From assembly GCF_030272615.1 (NCBI RefSeq), contig NC_081415.1:269296425-269360424 (forward strand): DNA of 64,000 nt, written 5' to 3'. This document shows, piece after piece, positions 1-10,770 of the stretch. The stretch's first letter is position 1. Each line of letters opens with the position of its first letter. Position numbers and translations under genes: made by a program. The stretch is from Cryptomeria japonica (lineage: Eukaryota; Streptophyta; Pinopsida; Cupressales; Cupressaceae). The notes beneath the pieces are model-generated. The model was not told the origin of the DNA and did not search any database. It saw only the letters and a list, made by a program, of their open reading frames with translations.

Positions 1-93
1 ACAATTAGTTACTCTTGGTTGTTTAGGGTATTTATGGATGTCTACAAGTGTCATTGGTAGGTTTATGAGGTTTCTTTCTCAGAGACAATATTT

Positions 94-1196
94 TATCGAA
101 CACACCATAGGACTGAGAGGAGGGAGGTGAATCAATTTGGACTCAAAACACTTCACTTTTGATCTATTAAAGTTTTAACAACAATTAGCTTATTACTACA
201 GTTATGAAACATGAAAGTACATAACACAATAAACATATGAACACCAAATTTATGTGGAAAACCCTAAATAGGAAAAAACCATGGTGATAATTACACTTAC
301 AATATGAACAAATGATTATAATGTTTAGGCTCAAGGCCAAGGAGCTCACTTCTCCTAAAAGGACTTGCAAGACTAAGGAATACAACCTTAGGGCAAGATA
401 CAAGGTGCAAAATTTTCCAAAAGGAACATACCTTCTTCTAGCAGGTGCAAAGGAACAAATGAACTAAAATGAATAAGATATCTTGATCATGAAATATTCC
501 TTGAACCACTATGTCAAGAAACCAATATCATGACAAATATATTTGATCATAAATACTATTTCAACTTTCTTCTCAACTATCATTTGCACTTCTACAATAT
601 CAAATCTTCTTTCACATTAGTCACATATACTCCATGTCAATTCACATTCATTCCATGCTCAAATCATGCATTTGTGCTCCTATTTATACAAGATAATTCA
701 TTGAAAATGTTAAACTAGGTCAGCCATAGAAAAAATATACAATTTTACACAAATTGGGCCATCTGAACCTATAACATCAAATGATGTCCACTCTAGGAGA
801 TAGAGAGAACCCAAACACATCATAACACAACATTTCCAACTAGTTGCAATGAACCACATACACTAACACATCCTCCAAGGTTTGAACCAAGTGAAATGTG
901 TAAGTAAACAATATAACATGCCAATCAGTTGGTCCATATCAACATAAAAACTCAACCACCAAAACATATCTAGACCAAAGAGGCATGATCGAAATAGGAT
1001 ACACCACCTCAATAAACCAAAAAATATTCCACCTAATAACAGAAAAATTACAACATGACAACTTTACTTTCTAGTAAAATTAACACCATAAAATTGAAAT
1101 GGAACGCTCCACAATCTAAATAAACATAGCCCCAAAGGTGCAACACTTGAATCCATATATCAGAGAACCACCAAGCATTTTTTGGACCAGTTCTAA
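94..1196 (-). repeat. RLC-A 3' LTR, outer fragment
   Basis: It aligns from end to end with 7429-~8590. Both begin TRTYGAACACACCATAGGACTGAGAG and share the block at 249-286 with the copied motif TTTATGTGGAAAACCC, and both reach the text ACCACCAAGCATT. The terminal TG of the reversed LTR end has become TA at 94-95. The LTR breaks off at 1196, where the NA-1 LTR starts. A reverse-strand TATA-like box lies near 667-676. Confidence 0.8.
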
Positions 1197-2493
1197 TGTT
1201 GAATTGGTTGAAGTGACCGAAATACTGAGAGGGGGGGTGAATCAGTATTCGTGGTAGATTTTGAATCTTTCTCCAAACTAAAACCTAATTCTGAAATATC
1301 AAATTCATCAATTATGCTTAACACACATAAAACAAAAAATGTAGAATAATCATAAAAACATAGCCACAAGAGAAACACCAAAATTTATACATGGAAAACC
1401 CAAATGGGAAAAACCATGAAGAGTGTTAAATCTCAAGAGAATATAACTAGTTATATTATGTTTTACAAAGGGGTGGCTCAGTGTTGGGTGGCTCACTGCC
1501 AAATTACGAGAGTGGCTCACTGCTGGAATGCTCACTGCAAAAATATAAAATTGGCTCACTGCTAGAATGCTCTCTACAAAAATATAAAATTGGCTTATTG
1601 CTGGAATGCTCACTGCAACAAATAAGAATGACCTGAAAAAGATTGCATCTCTGAATGCATGAGATCAGTTCCAAGATTAAGATCAGATCATAATACTCAA
1701 CTCTCACAGTAGATCTGATGAAAGATCTTTGTACTAATTTCCTCAAGTACTTGCAGCAAGTCTGATAAAGAACAACTACAATACAATCTACACTCTAAGT
1801 CTGCACCAACTGCCCTCACTGTCCACACCTCGCACTTCACACACTACTTCATTCTACATACATATTTTCATCTTCTATTCATAAATTCTATATATATCGA
1901 AAAGCTTACACACTGGGATAATGTGTCATCCTAGCATAACATGTTACCCAATAAAGCCTTGAGCAAAAACATGACAACTAATTCGGCCTTTGCAATATCT
2001 TTACACACTTCCTTTTTCATTATTCTTTTATCGATGCATATACCATAAGTACCAAAATGGGATAGGGTCATCTAGACCCATTATCACTAAAATCAAACAT
2101 GATAACTCCAAAACTCCAAAATATAGATTCCACATGTACCAAGGATATCTAACCATGAGACATGAAGAGATACACCTAATATAACCAAAATAGTTGATAC
2201 CAGGATGCATAACTATTACTAGAATTAATGTAAGCACAATTCAAAATTCTAGAGATAGGGATCTTTCAAAAGTCACTCCATTATATCAACTCCATCTTAC
2301 TACATCACATCTCAAAACAATACGAGATGGCACAACACTTTCTCATAGCAAAAGCCACACACACATTGACTACATACGAAATCCAAACCAAATCAAATAA
2401 CTAGATTGACAACAATGAACTACAAATGTTGTCCGGTCCAAATCGGATAACTAGTTTGACATCAATGACAACAATATTCACACAAGTGTAACA
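1197..2493 (-). repeat. NA-1 3' LTR
   Basis: It begins TGTTGAATTGG and ends GTGTAACA immediately before a reverse-strand polypurine tract, so both LTR ends have the TG...CA form. It contains the G-run followed by TGAATCAG (around 1231-1247) and the motif ATGGAAAACCCAAATGGG (around 1391) shared by all the long LTRs here. Its length, about 1.3 kb, fits the family. No partner LTR was found on the right, so the 5' LTR of this copy was deleted. Confidence 0.75.
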
Positions 2494-2506
2494 ATCTCCC
2501 CCTTTG
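2494..2506 (-). other. NA-1 polypurine tract (plus-strand primer)
   Basis: ATCTCCCCCTTTG on the plus strand is CAAAGGGGGAGAT on the element strand, directly against the LTR end. A second C-rich run (CTTTCTCCCCCTTTTG) lies at about 2590-2605, about 95 bp further into the element. Confidence 0.75.
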
Positions 2507-3079
2507 TCATTGATGGAAAAACATATCCAAAACATATCTACATATATCTCAACTCTCCCTAACTCATACATCTCATATCCAAAATCCACATTCCTTTCTC
2601 CCCCTTTTGAAATCAAGGACAAAGGATGCCTTTGATGAAAAAGAAAAGAAAGAAAGAAAGAAAGAAAACAGAGTATGTACATGATATCAAAAACTGAATA
2701 CCAAACCAAATAGAACCTTCAGCTACTCTTATTTGGAAAAGATAATCTTGTATTTCTCCTTCGTTTCTGGAGGAATAAATTCCCAAGAATTTATGGCCAC
2801 TTTACAGATAAAAAACATGGGAGAAGTTGTCCAAAGAATATGGGTTCTTCTCATACTCAACTGCACTACTAAGCAATGCTGAAAATTGCTCCATCTTTGC
2901 CTCAACGATCTCTTTTACTTTCCAAAACATGTTTACAAAGTCTTCTTTCTGCCTCTGCAAGAATAAGAGTTTATCTTGAAGAGAGTTTATTCTTTTCCTC
3001 TACTCACCATCCTTATCTTCCAGAAAATCAAAAGAGTTACCTAAAACGCTCAACTCATCTTCAATAACATTAATTTTGT

Positions 3080-4440
3080 CTTTGTGTTTTACTGTAGCTA
3101 TCAGCCAAGAGATACAGTAGCTGTAGACTCTATTGGCACTATAGATATAGACTCTCAATTCCAAAATACACACAAATAGGACTTTCTACGCATCAACATA
3201 TTCTCAGATACTCTAGCCTCAACAAATTGCTCAGATAACTTCTCTTTATGAATTTCATTCCAATATTTCGGAAGCAAACTATTGATATCCTCAATGCTCA
3301 TATTGTTCCAGATCAAGTGATTCAACAAAACATCTTCAATTCTATCTGACGCAATCGAGGTCAGTCACATCTTGCCAATTTTCTTGATTCCATCAGAGCT
3401 ACCAACTAACTCTAGCAATTTTGACTCATCATCTTGATTCTTTAGCTAGCTCTCCTTCAACTACAGGAGACTCTAGATCCTCAATTACAATAATATCTCT
3501 CTCATGTGAATCCTTCTTTCTTTTCTTTGGCTCTAAAACACTGATAGAAATAGACTGTCTTCTTTTTCTCTTTCTGGAGGAAGAACCTCTAGAACCGAAT
3601 ACAGGGGATACCAGGCCAACACTCCACATGTCCGAAAAGGATTTGAAATATGCATTACAAATTTCCTCTTTACTATCTAGACTGTTAAAATATCTGAAGA
3701 TCTGCCTTGCAATCGGGCCACCAAATTCCCATATAACATTCTCTTTTGCCATAAGGGATCCCAGATGATACATGATCAAACATACAAGCAATGAACCAAA
3801 TCAAAAAGGATAATTATGCACTTTTGACATCTTGATATTTTCCAACAATAATTCTCTCAACCATTCACACAAGTCGAATGATTTGTTTTCCATTACAAGC
3901 ACATGTGCCATAAATATTGCAATTGCTGAAGTGGCACCTTCCCTATTCTTGAAAATATGTCTTATAAGAAATGTCGTAGGAAACATGCCTCACCATAGGG
4001 TTAACGATCTTTTCAATGATCAATGCTCGTTGATCACCCTTGACACAGGTTAGGTTTTCCACTTCTTGATTCTTAATTGAATTCTTAGCCAAAACATATC
4101 CAATGTTGCATAAACCGGTGATCTCTAAGATAACCTCCTTTGTGATTGGATAGCGTTTAGCCCAACATGATGTTGTCATCCTGTACACAACTAAGGATCA
4201 TCCTGATAACCTCTGCATCATCAAACCAAGAGAACTCAGTCCATAGATTTATACCTTTACACTCCAATTCCTTAACTTTATGCAACTCAACATCACTTAG
4301 ACCAGCTTCAATATTTCTAATTTTCTCTAGGTCGAATTCATCCAAGAATACCTTTTCCAAAACTCAAAATTTTGCACAACTAGATTCTCCAACATCATTT
4401 CTCCTTCCATGATTGTGTGCTCTTCTTGCTCTGCTATCCC
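3080..4440 (-). pseudogene. NA-1 ORF2 remnant: conserved NA-family protein of unknown function
   Basis: Four overlapping minus-strand frames (4360-4157, 4188-3943, 3986-3801, 3791-3429) together give a colinear but frameshifted match to ORF2 of NA-2 and NA-3. Shared landmarks in order are ITKEV near 4140, a segment ending NPMV near 4000, SFDLCEWL near 3870 (compare YDLCLW and YDICEA in the other copies), and a basic stretch RKRKRRQ followed by KKRKK near 3560, which looks like a nuclear-localisation-type cluster. Length is only about 1.3 kb against 3.1 kb in NA-3, so much of the C-terminal half is lost. No Pfam family can be named with confidence; it might relate to the plant 'putative transposon protein' families. 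Confidence 0.65.
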
Positions 4441-4765
4441 TCTACCATTCACACTATTCTCAAACACAAAATAATTGACAATGAAAGAATGAATCCGAAA
4501 AGTCGATACTTATCTTGCCAAAAATCTCCTTTTAGGGTTTTTTCACCAAGAACTGTCTTATTGATGATGTCAGCAAAATACCTTCAATTGCCAGATAGCC
4601 TCTAAACACAGTCATGCTAGATCAACGACATGGTCCACTCAGATAGGGGAGGATAAAACATTTTTCCTTCAAAAAATAGCTCCCCCTGACCCAAAGCATT
4701 ATGCTAGTTATCGGAGGAAGAGGTGCCTACACTGAATTCTGGTATGTTAGGTTCACTTCCTTTGT

Positions 4766-5590
4766 TTACTTCTTTCTCCAGACCAAATTTTCTTTCTTCT
4801 TTGATTCATCATTCTTCATCACAATCTTCTTAGTATATTTCTTCATATTTTCATTTCCGCATTGATTAGCATAATGTTCGGACTTCTTATACTTGAAACA
4901 ACTGATAACCTTCATTGTAGTGTTTACTAGATAAGATCTATATCTAAATTGATTAGCTTTGTGACCATAGCCATTGAAAGTATAACAATATCCATGAAAG
5001 TTGTAATTCATCTTGTTTGCTTCAACCGGATTGTGATTCTGACTCACAACATGGTTTCTACAATGATTTAAGTTATGACCAAACCTCTTGCAAATATAGC
5101 ATCTTCTCACATGCCATATTCATCTTCACATATGTCATATTCATCTTCTCCTTTTATTTGTTAACATCAATCTTCTTTATCAGACCAATAGACATATTAT
5201 TACTTCTTTTCAAAAACTAGCAATGTGTCTAATTTTACTACAATTTTAATGAGTTTGACCTTGTTGCAGACCATTTCTATTCCTTCTAGTCCATTTCTCT
5301 CTTCTAATACTTACACTCCTTCTGATAATACTTCTACACTCAACAACATTATGACCAAATTTTTTGCAGACATTATAATATCCATTAAAAGACTAAACAA
5401 TCCTATCATTCAAATTCCACATCATCCTACTTTTGGACACATTATCCATATGACCAACCTTGTTGCAAGCATAAAATTATCCTCTAAATGAGTGAGATCT
5501 CATCTGACTTCTACATTCACTTGCTCTATGTCCAAACTTGTTGCATAAAAATCAATTACAGTTAAATAATTTGAAATACCTTATTTGAGT
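4766..5590 (-). pseudogene. NA-1 Gag-like zinc-knuckle array (C-terminal part)
   Basis: Minus-strand frames here hold an unusually long run of CCHC-like knuckles. In element order they are CNKFGHRASEC near 5550-5510, CNKVGHMDNVS near 5480-5440, CKKFGH near 5370-5340, CYICKRFGHNLNHC at about 5102-5060, a degraded CYTFNGYGHKANQF near 4990-4950, and CFKYKKSEHYANQC near 4900-4860. The canonical form is CX2CX4HX4C; several copies have lost one ligand. It ends in a lysine-rich tail (ending at 4766). The coiled-coil half seen in NA-2 and NA-3 is absent here, removed by the deletion that fused this segment to RLC-A protease. Nucleic-acid binding is the expected role. Confidence 0.7.
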
Positions 5591-5900
5591 TGGAGGAGCA
5601 AGAGACCACCTGAAAACCTTCTTGTTCTAGACCTGAAGGAAACCATTTTAGTTAGATTTCCTTACTTCATCTTTGACCTTTTCTTTACCATCTTTATTCA
5701 GCTTGTTCATGGATGCTCATTTGTCTTCTACCACATTCTTGTCTATCGAGCTAGCCACTGGTTCCAATGTCCAACTTTCCTCTATTAGATTCAATACTTC
5801 TTCTACCATCTTTACCTAGCCTTTATCTTTTGGAGCATCCTTCTCTTCTACAACAATATTAATAGTCTTAATCATAGTTATAACCTCAGTCTAGTTCCAT
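5590..5900 (-). other. Junction zone between RLC-A pol and NA-1 Gag
   Basis: On the minus strand, typical Copia sequence after protease (RTNENVYYVKD, then LLAQVCEEWN at about 5960-5900) stops where the WLWHRR pre-integrase motif should begin. It is replaced by a polar, lysine- and glutamate-rich stretch with stop codons that leads into the zinc-knuckle array. The exact breakpoint cannot be fixed by eye. Confidence 0.5.
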
Positions 5901-7370
5901 TCTTCACAAACTTGTGCCAGTAAACAATTGCCTCCACTGTTATCCTTCACATAGTAAACATTTTCATTAGTCCTTGTACCTTCTGCAACTAATATTATGG
6001 AACTTCCTTTTCCAATTTCCATCTAGACCCATGAAATATGACCTTATAACCTTTTCTACACATCTGACTCATACTTAAGAGATTATGTCTCAAACCCCTA
6101 AAACAATAAGCATCATCAATCTTATGCTTACCGTCAATTGAAATAGTACCTTTATCACAAAGAAGTGTGGCTTCCTCTCCTATAAATTTTATATATCCAC
6201 CATAATAATTCTCAAGATTAATGAACTTTCCTTTATCTCCTATCATATGATTTGAACATCCAGAATCAATTATCCATGCCTTAGAATCAACTTTTGCATG
6301 TAGTGCAGCCTTGACATTCATTGGTTTTTCAATACTCTCCACTCCTTTCAAATTATTGAATATTCAACACTCTTCTCTTCTATAGCTAGAAACAATGATT
6401 CTTCAATTGTGTCATTTCCATCTTCCTCTTTAGATGAATGAGTCTCCATTGAGCTGAAATTCTTTGTATATTTGTCTCTATCATCTATTTTCTTATTCTC
6501 ATTATTCCAACTATGATTTTCTCTTCTCTTATCATCATCATCAGATCTTCTAATATGGTCTTCCTTATATGTACATATAGAGGCATAATGAACAATTCTT
6601 CCATAATTCAAACATTTAAAGGGTAACTTATCTTTTTACTTATTGGATCCTTTTTATTGTCTTCTTATACAATCTTCTTTTATCTCATCTATGCCACTTC
6701 TTGATTCATGTTCATCTTCAATATTCCTAGTAGCTTTGAATGTAACATCATTCTTGTCTTTTTGCAAACCATCTAACCCAAGAATCCCAAAGGCAAATAA
6801 TGAGCCATACAATGAACCAAATTATACTTGTCCATATCATGGATTTCTTCAATAGCACACTTCTTAGGCTTGTAACATATAGGAAATGTTAGGATCACTT
6901 TTCTCACAACTTCACTTTCTTCTAATTTACCACCAATATCCTTAATATCACTTGCAATCTCATTTACCCCATGTATATAGCTTTCAATGTTCTCATCATC
7001 AAACATTTTTTAGGTTCTCAAACTTGTATTTTATATTTGTCAACTTGGCTTTCTTTCTCTTCTCATCAGCTTCATATACATTGTTCATCTTTTTCTAGAC
7101 TTCTTAAATAGTAGATTTCAACCCAATAAATTTTTAAAATAGTACATCACTTAGGTAGTTGATGATATAAATCTTAGCATTCATATTGTTCTCATGTTCC
7201 TTGAGCTCATCTGGAGTCTAAGGACCATTTTTGGGGGCACTATATCCATTCTTAATACTTTCCCATATTCTAATTGGCAAGGATTCTAAATGACATTCCA
7301 TTATTTCCTTCCAAAAAGAATAACTTGTGCCATCAAACCTTTGTTCTTTGAAATTAACTTCCTGCACCAT
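5900..7370 (-). pseudogene. RLC-A Copia gag and protease, broken
   Basis: The likely gag start is the ATG at 7370-7368 (MVQEVNFKEQRFDG...), about 45 bp inside the primer-binding site and in the usual position for a Copia Gag. Gag sequence follows (SFWKEIMECHL near 7330; frame 7006-6773) with several in-frame stops. A degraded zinc knuckle lies near 6600-6560. The protease frame 6351-5995 contains WIIDSGCSNHM with the catalytic DSG triplet intact, then LLSMSQMCRKGY. Expected integrase, reverse transcriptase and RNase H do not follow. The known role of this family is capsid formation and polyprotein cleavage; this copy cannot be functional. Confidence 0.8.
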
Positions 7371-7414
7371 TTAGGATATTCCTCAAGCAATTAAGCTTCT
7401 TCAAGAGGAACCAA

Positions 7415-7426
7415 GATTTGATACCA
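7415..7426 (-). other. RLC-A primer-binding site
   Basis: GATTTGATACCA on the plus strand is TGGTATCAAATC on the element strand, a two-to-three-base variant of the plant initiator-methionine tRNA primer site TGGTATCAGAGC. It sits two bases from the LTR end at 7429. Confidence 0.8.
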
Positions 7427-8015
7427 ATTGTTGAACACACCATAGGACTGAGAGGGGGGAGTGAATTAGTCTAGACATCAAAACACTTCACTTCTAATCT
7501 ATTAAACTTTAAACTACAATTAAATTATCATAACAATTATGAAATATGAAAGAACATAACACAACAAACACATGAACACCAAATTTACGTGGAAAATCAT
7601 AAATAGGGAAAAACTATGATGAGAATTGCACTGACAATATCAATAAATTATTACAATATTTAGGCTCAAGGCCAAGGAGCTCACTGCCACTTAAAGGACT
7701 TGCAAGGCTAAGGCACATGACCTTAGGGCAAGATACAAGCATGCACAAACTACCAAAATAAACACACCTTCTTCTAGCAAGTGCAAAGGAACAAATGAAT
7801 TAAAATGATTAAGATGTCATGATCATGAAATTATCCTTGAACCATTGTGTCAAGCGACCAATATCCTGACAAACATATTAGATCACAAACACTATTTCAA
7901 CTTTCTTCTCAACTATCTTTCACACTTTTGCAATATCAAATTTTCTTACACATCAGTCACATTTAATCCAATTCAATTCACATTCATTCCATTCTCAATG
8001 CATACATCAACGCTT

Positions 8016-8024
8016 CTATTTATA
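8016..8024 (-). promoter_or_regulatory. TATA box in the RLC-A 5' LTR
   Basis: CTATTTATA on the plus strand reads TATAAATAG on the element strand, a strong plant TATA consensus. It is conserved in the left LTR near 667-676. It lies upstream, in element direction, of the conserved TTTACGTGGAAAA block, as expected for a U3/R boundary. Confidence 0.6.
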
Positions 8025-8883
8025 CAAGATAATTCATTAAAAATCTTAAACTAGGTCGGCCATAGACAAAATACCAAATTTTACACAAATTGGGCCATCC
8101 GAACCTATAACATCAAAAGTGGTCGACTCCAGGAGATAGAGAGGACCCAAAGATATCATAACACAACCTTTCCAACAAATTCCAATGAACTGCACATGCT
8201 AACACATCATCCAAGGTTGGCACTGAGCGAAACATGTAAGTAAACAATGTAGCACACCAACCAATCGATTCCAAAACACTCTCCAATACACACAACTTGA
8301 TGAAAATCAACACACACCATGATGAAACCCATATCAACATCAAAACTCAACCACCAAAGCATATCCTAACTATAGATTCATTATCCAAATAGGATACATC
8401 ACCACAATCAACGAAAAACCAATCCAACTGATGGCACAAAACTCTAAACACCATAACCTTACTTTCTAGTCAAACCAACACTAGAAAAATAAATTGGGAC
8501 ATTGTATAAAGCAAATAAACATGTCCTAAAAACTACAATACTTGAACCCACATATCAAAGAACCACCAAGCATTCTCTAGACCAGTTTTGACAAACAATC
8601 ACTCTAAAAACTAACAACTAACTCCACCATCTAAGAAAAATAATACCTATAAAATTGATAGTACAATATAAATAGATCATAAATATTATATCTATGATTG
8701 CACTCCATAATATTCACATACCAAAGGAATGCAAAGCATTCTTCTACTAGGACAAATACTCTTTTCTACATAAATATTGTTTCTTACATATTGAACCTTC
8801 TACTACACTAACCTTTCAAAAACACCTAGTACTTAATGTCATTACCAAATCACTCAACAACATCAGACCATACTTTTCTAGAC

Positions 8884-9029
8884 CATCTACAACACATAGT
8901 GACATTAATGACAACATAAGACGGGTTGACATTAATGACAAGATAAAACAACAACTCATCTGCAACACATGATGACATCAATGAAAACACAAGATAGGTT
9001 GAAATTGATGAAAAAACAACACAATAACT
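8884..9029. repeat. Two tandem 73-bp units in the RLC-A U3 region
   Basis: Unit 1 (8884-8956) and unit 2 (8957-9029) both begin CATCTRCAACACAT and end CAACAMYAACT or a close variant, with the same length and scattered substitutions. Such U3 duplications can duplicate enhancer elements, but no function is shown. Confidence 0.75.
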
Positions 9030-9572
9030 CAAGTTTCCACAATATTTGTACATGTTGCATTGTCATGGGTTTTTGTACCATATTATACTAAAGTTAGTAG
9101 TCATGTCTTGCGGTTTGAAAGTAAAGTTACACATGAATCATGTCATGTTCATGTTTCAAAGGATTTGGTCAAGCATAAATAAAGTTAGAAGTGATGAAAT
9201 ATACACTATATTATCTTATGGACTATTAGATATTCCTCTTGGATGCACTAGAAAAAGGAACATGTGCCAACTAGAGAAATTTTGTGAAGGTTGTTTGGGA
9301 CCAGTTGAATTTATGGTGGGAAACACATACTATGTTCTTATTCTTGGTGTAGCATGTTCTTGTTAGGACCAATTGACTACACATTTGATTTACGGAATTT
9401 ACTCTTGGTCGACTCATGGATATTGTAATTAGTTTCTAGTATGACATGAAGTTGTAATTGATATTGGAATACATATATAATTCCTATTAGTCTCATTCAA
9501 ACTTGTGGAGAAGTGGCAGAAGTTGTGCAAGTTGTATACTCAATAAAAGAAGTGTAGATACCTAAAAAAATT

Positions 9573-9750
9573 ATCCTTTAATTAAATAAATATTAATTAT
9601 TTATTTATTTAATTAATTCATTAACCTATTCCACTATTAATTAAATAAATAAATAATTCATTAGCCTCTTTAGCTATTAATTAAATAAATATTTTATTTT
9701 ATTTAATTAATTTACTAAGCCTCTTCTTCCTAATTTAAATAAATATTTAT
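9573..9750. repeat. AT-rich self-complementary repeat block
   Basis: Three to four degenerate copies of a unit with TTAATTAAATAAATA..., each followed by a short spacer such as CATTARCCTNTT. The stretch ATTAATTAAATAAATA ... TTTATTTAATTAAT at about 9678-9713 can fold on itself. Confidence 0.55.
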
Positions 9751-9860
9751 TATTCATCTCTACCTACTCTTCAATCCTATTGAGTCTCTTTCATCTATGT
9801 GATCTTGGCCATTCAAATTTTAACCTCTTTATCTAAACTCTCTATTTTTAGGTTGATCTC

Positions 9861-9868
9861 TATAAAAG
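9861..9868 (+). promoter_or_regulatory. TATA-like box
   Basis: TATAAAAG, followed by a CT-rich leader (CTTCCTTCTCTCTCTTTTC). It probably belongs to the LTR-like fragment that starts at 9553; no downstream coding region was found. Confidence 0.35.
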
Positions 9869-10559
9869 AGGCTTCCTTCTCTCTCTTTTCATAACTCATC
9901 ATATCTTGAGCATACCTACATTCTCTCAAAATCATTCTAGCATACATCATCACAAGCACACATCATCACAACCACATTAATTCTTCCTTGAGCTCTTATG
10001 CAAGTGCAAAACAAATATGAGAGCAACATGATCAATGCAAGATCATGGAGGATACGCGGACAATGGAGACAAGCCTATCATGGGTGTAAAGGTATAATAT
10101 TTGTTGGTTTTATGTTTTATTTACATTTCATGATGGTCTCTATTGATTTTTGTTGAATTAGTTTATAGATCTAGGGTTCGGTTGTTGGCCTAAATAGGGT
10201 TTACAAATACATTCAAAATTTGAGATAAACAATAAGTACATATTTAATGAAGTGTGTGAACTAAGATGCATTTCCTATGCACATAATGATATTATTCTAA
10301 ATTAGATCAGATCACATAGATGATTAATATTGAATTTGGAAGGTCCACATGATATATCTTGCTAGTAATTGAGGTTGGTACCTAATAATTTGAGTTAGTG
10401 CTCATCTCTTTGGATTAGAGGATTGGTGTCACCTATAGATGGATGTGTGTAAATTATATTGGGGATTGGTGTCTCCACCTTAGGTTGAAATTCCTACGGG
10501 TTGGTTCCTACAAAATTATTGTAAGTTTATTATTATTTTGTGAGGTTGGATTTGGGCAG

Positions 10560-10770
10560 TAGATCTAAACAACTTTTTTCGCCATGGTTTTTCCCTTTTG
10601 GGTTTCCACGTAAATTTGGTGCTCTCTCATATGTTGATGTGTGATGTGCTTATCACTTTGTTTTTCTTAAGATATCATGATATGTAGAAATGGTTTTAAT
10701 GTTACATTGTTTTTAAGTTAAAATTGGTATATATTGATTCACTCTCATTTTAATATATCTATGTGCATAA
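10560..10770 (+). repeat. Fragment of a long Copia LTR (R/U5-like part), plus strand
   Basis: CCATGGTTTTTCCCTTTTGGG, then TTTCCACGTAAATTTGGTG at about 10582-10620, followed by ATTGATTCACTCTCA near 10733. This is the same ordered motif pair found in every long LTR of the window. No PBS follows and no start is evident, so it is a diverged relic. Confidence 0.5.

Larger units (their letters stand above)
94..9040 (-). mobile_element. RLC-A: Copia LTR retrotransposon, disrupted by nested NA-1 and an internal deletion
   Basis: Two matching LTRs, 94-1196 (incomplete) and 7429-~9040, flank the region. Read on the minus strand the order is 5' LTR, primer-binding site, gag, protease, then an abrupt change to sequence of another family (NA-1), then the NA-1 3' LTR, then the outer part of the RLC-A 3' LTR. 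Integrase, reverse transcriptase and RNase H are missing. The simplest history is that NA-1 inserted into the 3' LTR of RLC-A, and a later deletion removed the inner part of that LTR, all of RLC-A pol after protease, and the 5' part of NA-1. The right boundary near 9040 is approximate. Confidence 0.75.
7429..9040 (-). repeat. RLC-A 5' LTR
   Basis: It begins TGTTGAACACACC next to the primer-binding site and matches 94-1196 as far as about 8590; the rest (to about 9040) has no counterpart because the left LTR is interrupted. Read on the minus strand it should supply the promoter for RLC-A. A reverse-strand TATA box and a 73-bp tandem duplication lie inside it. The outer end is set near 9040 by the typical spacing of the GACATCAATGA text and is uncertain by tens of bases. 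Confidence 0.7.
9553..10030 (+). repeat. Possible partial LTR starting TGTAGATACCTAAAA
   Basis: The start motif at 9553 recurs at 12872 (TGTAGGCACCTAAAA). In both places it is followed by ATTAAATAAA-type runs and then by pyrimidine-rich, CATCATCACA-type text. A TATAAAAG box lies at 9861-9868. This arrangement (terminal TG, AT-rich U3, TATA, CT-rich leader) suggests an LTR promoter half, perhaps of a Gypsy-type element. No partner LTR, PBS or coding sequence was seen. Confidence 0.3.

Noticed and set aside
3421-3768. 115-codon plus-strand frame in NA-1
   Set aside because: It is the antisense shadow of the minus-strand ORF2 remnant, whose motifs match two other copies.
9046-9366. 106-codon plus-strand frame
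   Set aside because: It begins at the edge of RLC-A, has no recognisable motif, and has no support as a gene.
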